From Viridibacillus sp050278625 (GTDB taxonomy: Bacteria; Bacillota; Bacilli; Bacillales_A; Planococcaceae), in assembly GCF_050278625.1 (NCBI RefSeq), contig NZ_JBNNTI010000001.1:248001-312000 (forward strand): DNA of 64,000 bases, given 5' to 3'. Positions 59,163-64,000 of this stretch are shown piece after piece. Both the position numbers and the translations under genes were made by a program. The notes beneath the pieces were generated by a model. That model worked only from the letters and a program-made list of their open reading frames with translations. It made no database searches and was not told where the DNA came from. Position 1 is the stretch's first letter; the number at the start of each line of letters is the position of its first letter.

Positions 59163-59891
59163 TTAAACACGTTTTCGAACTACATGGAAGCTGAATTTAT
59201 CAGCTCTAAAATAGTTTTTAGAATATAACACCACTTGATCGTTATCATCATAGTGGAGCTGTTTTAGTACTAGGAGAGCTGTTTCAGACTCACACCCTAA
59301 AATTGGAGATGCTTGGTTATGATAACCAACCGGATCGATAAATGTGATTGCATACGCGACATGAATATCACCTGATTCTTCTATTGCAGAGAAGATTGAA
59401 GAATCTTCTCCATTTGAAAAATCAGAAGGCAAATACTTTGACGGTACTTGGTCCACACAATAGACAACGGGCTCTCCGTTTGCAGTACGAACTCTTTCAA
59501 TTGTTATGATAGTTTCATCTTCTTTGCAATGAAAGCGTTTTACATCATCCTCAGAAGCTGGCACCCCGAATGAACTTAAATAGTTTGTTCCGGGTTCCAT
59601 TCCAGCATTTTGGATCATCGAGGAAATACTTGATAAATGTTCAATTCCTGATGTAAATACAGGTCTTGGATTCACAAATGTTCCCACTCCATGTCGACGG
59701 ACAATGATGTTTTCTTCTTCCAACAGTCTAAGTGCCTCACGTAGAGTGGCACGACTGACTCCAAGTTTTTTTGATAATTCGAATTCAGATGGGAGTTTTT
59801 CTTTTTCTTTAAAAACACCTTTTTCAATATCTTCTTTCAAACGATCGATTACTTGGAGATACAAATGCCGACTATCTGTTTTAATCGTCAT
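59163..59891 (-). CDS. nupR: GntR-family regulator of the nup operon
   Basis: About 242 aa from ATG 59891 (GGTGG 5 nt upstream). GntR winged helix: LYLQVIDRLKEDIEKGVFKE, KLPSEFELSKKLGVSRATLR, EALRLLEEENIIVRRHGVGT. C-terminal UTRA effector domain (IERVRTANGEPVVYCVDQVP). Homologue of YmfC/NupR, repressor of nupNOPQ; effector likely a nucleoside or related metabolite. Lies directly upstream of nupN. Confidence 0.9.
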   Translation of the reverse strand: MTIKTDSRHLYLQVIDRLKEDIEKGVFKEKEKLPSEFELSKKLGVSRATLREALRLLEEENIIVRRHGVGTFVNPRPVFTSGIEHLSSISSMIQNAGMEPGTNYLSSFGVPASEDDVKRFHCKEDETIITIERVRTANGEPVVYCVDQVPSKYLPSDFSNGEDSSIFSAIEESGDIHVAYAITFIDPVGYHNQASPILGCESETALLVLKQLHYDDNDQVVLYSKNYFRADKFSFHVVRKRV

Positions 59892-59912
59892 ACATACCAC
59901 CGCCTAGAGAGA

Positions 59913-59955
59913 TCAGACATCTGACGTAAAACATTCCTACTAATTCGTTACTATA
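59913..59955 (-). promoter_or_regulatory. nupR promoter and probable operator palindrome
   Basis: Extended -10 TG-G-TATAGT (59950-59958) is followed, 25 nt downstream, by the palindrome TCAGACATCTGA (59913-59924) in the nupR leader. Position suggests an autoregulatory GntR-type operator. Confidence 0.5.
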
Positions 59956-59993
59956 CCATTATTATTTGGGTAAATAAATAGAATTTCTTTAAA

Positions 59994-60026
59994 AACTGTG
60001 CTAAAACAGTTTTTTTTTTTTATATC
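59994..60026. terminator. Bidirectional terminator after spoIIIE
   Basis: AACTGT / ACAGTT stem with a six-base loop; T-runs on both sides (TTTTT leftward, twelve T rightward). Confidence 0.75.
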
Positions 60027-60071
60027 TGTAGTTGTTTTGTTATTTTTTTGATAAGGAAAATTTTACCGCCA

Positions 60072-62378
60072 TCATTTTCCGATAAGAACTTGACGTGGTT
60101 TGCTTTTTTCAGCAGGTCCCACAACCCCTCTTTCTTCCATCTGATCCATTATCCGAGCAGCTCTAGCATATCCAACTTTTAACTTTCTTTGTAAAAACGA
60201 GACTGATGCTGTTTCTTGATCAATTACCAATTGTACTGCCTCTTCATACAAGTCATCTGTATCATCTAAGTTCTTTAAATCATCCTCTTCAGTGGGTATC
60301 ATCTCTTCTTGATACTGTGCTTTTTGTTGACTAATAACAAAATCAACAACATCCTGTACCTCATTATCTGACAAAAATGCCCCTTGAACTCGAACAGGTT
60401 TCGATTGTCCAGCTGGTAAAAACAGCATATCTCCTCTTCCAAGAAGACGTTCTGCTCCCCCCATGTCTAAAATTGTACGAGAATCGATTGAAGAGGATAC
60501 AGCAAAAGCAATCCGCGAGGGAATATTCGCTTTAATGACACCCGTAATGACATCAACACTCGGTCTTTGTGTCGCGATAATTAAGTGAATACCCGCTGCT
60601 CGTGCCATTTGTGCAAGTCTTGTAATAGAATCTTCAACATCGCTCGAGGCGACCATCATCAAGTCAGCTAACTCATCTACAATAACCACGATAAATGGTA
60701 ACTTTGGATGCTTTTCATCATTTTCAGCATTAAATGCTTCAACATGTCCATTGTAGCCTTCAATATTACGCGTTCCTGTATGCGAAAACAGATCATAACG
60801 ACGCTCCATTTCAGATACAACTTTTTTCAAAGCTTGCGAAGCTTTACGTGCATCTGTAACAACTGGTGCTAAAAGATGCGGAATACCGTTGTAAACATTT
60901 AGCTCCACCATTTTCGGGTCAATCATCATAAGTTTCACTTCATGTGGTTTTGCACGCATTAAAATACTTACAATGATGCCATTAATACATACACTTTTTC
61001 CGCTACCTGTTGAACCAGCTACCAATAAATGTGGCATCTTATTTAACTGGGCCAACTTCGCTTCACCCGTAACATCTCTGCCTAGACCAATTAGTAACTT
61101 GGCATTTGGTTGATTATTTTCTTTTGCTTCTAACACTTCACGCAAGCTTACAATCGCTACCTCTTTGTTTGGCACTTCGATACCGACAGCAGATTTACCT
61201 GGAATAGGTGCTTCAATACGAATATCTTCAGCTGCTAATGCTAATGCTAAATCATCTTGCAATCCAACAATTTTACTTACTTTAACCCCTTTATCTGGTA
61301 GAACTTCATACTCCGTAACAGCAGGACCTAAGTGAACTTGTGTAACTGTTGCTTTTACACCAAACGATTGGAAAGTTTGTTCAAGTTTTCGAGCATTCGC
61401 TTGTATCAATGTAAATTCGCCACTTTGATCAACATGTGGTGGTGCTTTCAATAGAGACATTGTTGGTAATTGATAATTAACATTTTCAACAACCTCATCA
61501 CCCGCCATTGGCTGCATCTCTATTTCCACTTCTGGCTCTAGTTCTTGTGGTGTTTCTTCGTTTTCTACTACCCGTTGTGTAAAAGCTGAAATAATTGGTT
61601 CCGTATGGGCAGGAAGCTCTACATCTGTGGCTGCTTCAAGATTTTCTTCAATTTGTTGCGTTGCCTCAGCTTTTGCAGATTTACGAGCTCGACGTGACGA
61701 AGCTTTAGGCTCTTCTTGTCTTTGCGGAGTCTTTCTTGCTTGCTTCGCTCTTTTCGCTTGTGAGCGACGTTCGTTCCATTTTGTTTGCCATTCAGGCGTC
61801 TTTTGCAGTAAGTAAGGAACTAATGCCTTACCAGTCAATAAAATCAACCCTATAAATAACAGTAACCAGCTAGCAATAGATGCGCCTGCAGAGTCAAATA
61901 AAATATAGAAGCATGCAAATAATATAGCGCCCATCATGCCACCACCAAGAGACTGACTACGTTCTTGAATACCACCGCTCGTTATGAGTATACGCCATGT
62001 CTCTCTTAAAACAGAATTACTTCCAATTCCATTCCCATTCAGTAATTGCTCGAACAGTGCAATATGACTAAACAAAGTCAGACTCCCTAGTATAAAAGCA
62101 CAACCAAGAATTGTTCGATTCTTCATATTCGGAATTGTTCTACGAACCATTAAAATAAGGGCACTAAGAATAAGCATAAATGATACAGCAATTGACCAAT
62201 TGCCAAATAAAAACAAAGCAGCTGTTTGTATGAATCGTCCAACTAATCCATATTCAAAGAATGTCATGATGGCAATGCCGATTAAAAGGAGACCAATAAT
62301 TTCATACATCAAGGGATGCATTGATAGTTTTTGTTCTGGCTTTTTAGGTTTTGTTTCTTTTTTCTTTTTTGTAGCCAA
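60072..62378 (-). CDS. spoIIIE: DNA translocase SpoIIIE/FtsK
   Basis: 768 aa from TTG 62378 with AAAGGAGGG 8 nt upstream, giving ATKKKKETKPKKPEQK; the frame to 62429 is upstream of the ribosome site. Four or five membrane helices (about 25-180), Lys/Arg/Glu-rich linker, motor with Walker A GSTGSGKS near 457 and Walker B VVIVDELADLMM, C-terminal gamma winged helix (VSFLQRKLKVGYARAARIMD). Pumps the chromosome across the division or sporulation septum. Confidence 0.97.
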   Translation of the reverse strand: MATKKKKETKPKKPEQKLSMHPLMYEIIGLLLIGIAIMTFFEYGLVGRFIQTAALFLFGNWSIAVSFMLILSALILMVRRTIPNMKNRTILGCAFILGSLTLFSHIALFEQLLNGNGIGSNSVLRETWRILITSGGIQERSQSLGGGMMGAILFACFYILFDSAGASIASWLLLFIGLILLTGKALVPYLLQKTPEWQTKWNERRSQAKRAKQARKTPQRQEEPKASSRRARKSAKAEATQQIEENLEAATDVELPAHTEPIISAFTQRVVENEETPQELEPEVEIEMQPMAGDEVVENVNYQLPTMSLLKAPPHVDQSGEFTLIQANARKLEQTFQSFGVKATVTQVHLGPAVTEYEVLPDKGVKVSKIVGLQDDLALALAAEDIRIEAPIPGKSAVGIEVPNKEVAIVSLREVLEAKENNQPNAKLLIGLGRDVTGEAKLAQLNKMPHLLVAGSTGSGKSVCINGIIVSILMRAKPHEVKLMMIDPKMVELNVYNGIPHLLAPVVTDARKASQALKKVVSEMERRYDLFSHTGTRNIEGYNGHVEAFNAENDEKHPKLPFIVVIVDELADLMMVASSDVEDSITRLAQMARAAGIHLIIATQRPSVDVITGVIKANIPSRIAFAVSSSIDSRTILDMGGAERLLGRGDMLFLPAGQSKPVRVQGAFLSDNEVQDVVDFVISQQKAQYQEEMIPTEEDDLKNLDDTDDLYEEAVQLVIDQETASVSFLQRKLKVGYARAARIMDQMEERGVVGPAEKSKPRQVLIGK

Positions 62379-62411
62379 TTTCCTGACCCTCCTTTCTCTT
62401 TTAAAGGAAAA

Positions 62412-62452
62412 AAGGATTTCCCACCACAAACTGGCTAGGAAATCCTTTGTAT
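62412..62452 (-). terminator. Terminator after the RNase J gene
   Basis: AAAGGATTTCC / GGAAATCCTTT stem; leftward followed by TTTTTTCC. Confidence 0.88.
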
Positions 62453-62462
62453 CCGCTACGCA

Positions 62463-64000
62463 TTAATATTCCATAATAATCGGGATGATCATTGGGCGGC
62501 GCTTCGTTTTTTGGAATAAATAGGAATTGAGCGTGTCACGGATTTCTTGTTTAATGTTTGTCCATTCATACGTACCTTTATTCACATATTTTTCGACAAC
62601 ATTCTTCACTAGTGCTGCAGACTCTTCCATTAGTTCTTCTGATTCACGAACATAAACGAATCCTCTTGATAAAATTTCCGGACCTGAAGCAATTTTTTTG
62701 TGTTGACGGTCAATAGTCACAACAACGATAAAGATACCATCTTGACTTAATAATTTACGATCACGTAAAACGATGTTACCTACATCACCAACACCGATAC
62801 CATCTATTAAAACATTACCAGCTGTCACTCGACCGCTCATACGCATTTTGCCGTTTTTGTATTCTACGATATCGCCTTTATCTGCGATGAAAATTTGTGC
62901 TTTCGATAAACCTGTTTCTTGTGCGAGTTTAGAGTGGGCTATTAACATACGATATTCCCCTTGTATAGGAATAAAGTACTTTGGTTTCATAAGGTTAAGC
63001 ATTAATTTAAGATCTTCTTGCGAACCATGACCAGATACATGTACCTTTTTATCCGCTGACATTACTTTTGCACCTGCTTTGGCAAGGCTATTCATTGTTT
63101 CGGAAATTTGTACTTCCATACTTGGAGAAGGTGTAAACGTAATTAATACAGTATCACTAGGTTTAATGCGAATATCACGATGGTGCTTACGGATGATTTT
63201 CTCAAGACCTTCTAAAGGCTCACCTTGATTACCCGTTACAATTGCAACAATTTCATTTTCAGGGTAATCATTGATTTTACTTACTGGAATAATTCTTTCC
63301 GGATCAACAGAAAGATAGCCTAAACGCATACCTACTTCAAACACATTTTCTAGGCTACGTCCTACAACAGCGATTTTACGATTTGTTGCTGCCGCTTCGT
63401 CAAATACTTGTTGAATACGGATAAAGTTTGATGCATATAGTGCTACAAGGATTCTTCCTTCTGCACGGTGGAATGTTTTTGATAATCTTTCGCGAATAAT
63501 CGATTCTGAGATTGTATATCCTGGGCGCTCTGCTTCTGTTGAATCAGACATTAAGATGAAGACGCCCTCTTCACCAAGTCCAGCCATTTTAGCGATATCA
63601 GGCTTGTATTTACCTTGTGCAGATTGGTCAAATTTAAATTCGCCGGTGTGTACGATTGCACCTTCAGATGTATGGAACGCAACGCCAAGTGAATCAGGAA
63701 TGCTATGCGTTGTATGGAAAAATGTTACATACGTCGTTTGGAAATTCATACGACTTTTGCTGGTTACTTCAAAGAATTTCACTTGTTGTGGAGCGGGCAA
63801 TTCTTTTAAATGTTCTTTTGCTAAAGCAATTGTTAATTTTGAACCGTAAACCGGTGCACTAACTTTCTGTAATAGGTATGCAATTGAACCAATTGCATCT
63901 TCATGACCATGTGTTAAGAAAATTCCTTTTACTCTTGTTTTGTTTTCTTCTAAATATGAAATGTCTGGAATAACAAAATCGATTCCTAGCATTTCATCCT
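62463..64000 (-). CDS. rnjB: Ribonuclease J (5' end beyond the window)
   Basis: At least 512 codons; the frame remains open at the right edge and the usual first 45 or so residues are missing, so the ATG at 63992 is internal. Metallo-beta-lactamase HGHEDA near the visible start, beta-CASP part (RILVALYASNFIRIQQVFDE, VVGRSLENVFEVGMRLGYLS), and C-terminal HVSGHGSQEDL with RGFVYVRESEEL. 5'-3' exo- and endonuclease in RNA decay. The neighbour spoIIIE suggests RnjB rather than RnjA; in B. subtilis tepA lies between them and is absent here. Confidence 0.9.
   Translation of the reverse strand, partial: DEMLGIDFVIPDISYLEENKTRVKGIFLTHGHEDAIGSIAYLLQKVSAPVYGSKLTIALAKEHLKELPAPQQVKFFEVTSKSRMNFQTTYVTFFHTTHSIPDSLGVAFHTSEGAIVHTGEFKFDQSAQGKYKPDIAKMAGLGEEGVFILMSDSTEAERPGYTISESIIRERLSKTFHRAEGRILVALYASNFIRIQQVFDEAAATNRKIAVVGRSLENVFEVGMRLGYLSVDPERIIPVSKINDYPENEIVAIVTGNQGEPLEGLEKIIRKHHRDIRIKPSDTVLITFTPSPSMEVQISETMNSLAKAGAKVMSADKKVHVSGHGSQEDLKLMLNLMKPKYFIPIQGEYRMLIAHSKLAQETGLSKAQIFIADKGDIVEYKNGKMRMSGRVTAGNVLIDGIGVGDVGNIVLRDRKLLSQDGIFIVVVTIDRQHKKIASGPEILSRGFVYVRESEELMEESAALVKNVVEKYVNKGTYEWTNIKQEIRDTLNSYLFQKTKRRPMIIPIIMEY

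Overview
The window looks like a chromosome segment from a spore-forming Bacillales bacterium, most likely Planococcaceae (Lysinibacillus/Solibacillus-like). This rests on gene content and order compared with Bacillus subtilis (glnRA-ynbB, hfq-miaA, mutSL-cotE-ricA-miaB-korBA-spoVS-ymdB-rny-recA-cinA-pgsA-rodZ-ymfKJIHF-nup-spoIIIE-rnjB), AT-rich sequence and sporulation genes (cotE, spoVS, spoIIIE). Species is inferred, not read directly. No rRNA, tRNA or CRISPR array was seen.

Positions 1 to about 22.73 kb are one end of an integrated tailed-phage genome; the rest of its late region lies beyond the left edge. From right to left it has an integrase beside the glnA terminator, a lysogeny module on the + strand (small gene, ImmA-like protease, two-TM membrane protein, CI-like repressor), and an operator array between cI and the leftward cro-like gene. 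A long leftward early operon follows: antirepressor, DUF771-like protein, HTH protein, Gp157, Erf annealase, DnaD-like initiator, DnaC-like loader, SSB, dimeric dUTPase, RusA, and many small proteins. Then come an XtrA-like protein, a sigma-region-4 late regulator, terS, terL, portal, a gp7-like head protein and an FRG-domain gene. The rusA-xtrA-sigma-terS-terL order is that of PBSX and skin. Several genes here start with GTG or TTG, or below the 60-codon size, and are placed by their Shine-Dalgarno sequences.

From 22.74 to 64 kb is core chromosome, nearly all on the - strand. It holds nitrogen assimilation (glnR-glnA under two GlnR boxes), a YnbB-like PLP enzyme, a TRIC-type membrane protein, a rhodanese, hfq, miaA, a lipase-like hydrolase, glpD, mutL, mutS, cotE, a decayed gene, ricA, miaB, a 2-oxoacid:ferredoxin oxidoreductase, spoVS, ymdB, rny, recA (SOS box), cinA, pgsA, rodZ, ymfK/J/I, the ymfH/ymfF M16 pair, a nucleoside ABC transporter with its GntR regulator, spoIIIE, and an RNase J gene cut by the right edge.

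The least explained material is non-coding. (1) Within the leftward phage operon, three rightward hairpin-plus-U-tract structures end exactly on leftward stop codons (7.45, 15.02, 15.77 kb); two have TGnTATAAT promoters and a shared GCAGTCAG block, so they look like short antisense RNAs. (2) A 107-nt foldback element lies at 18.54 kb between the cro-like gene and the next gene. (3) A 61-bp tandem repeat built from CTACTC subunits lies at 39.1 kb. Other oddities are an apparent CTG start for cotE, a duplicated immA 3' end, and a dead secreted-type gene between ricA and cotE.
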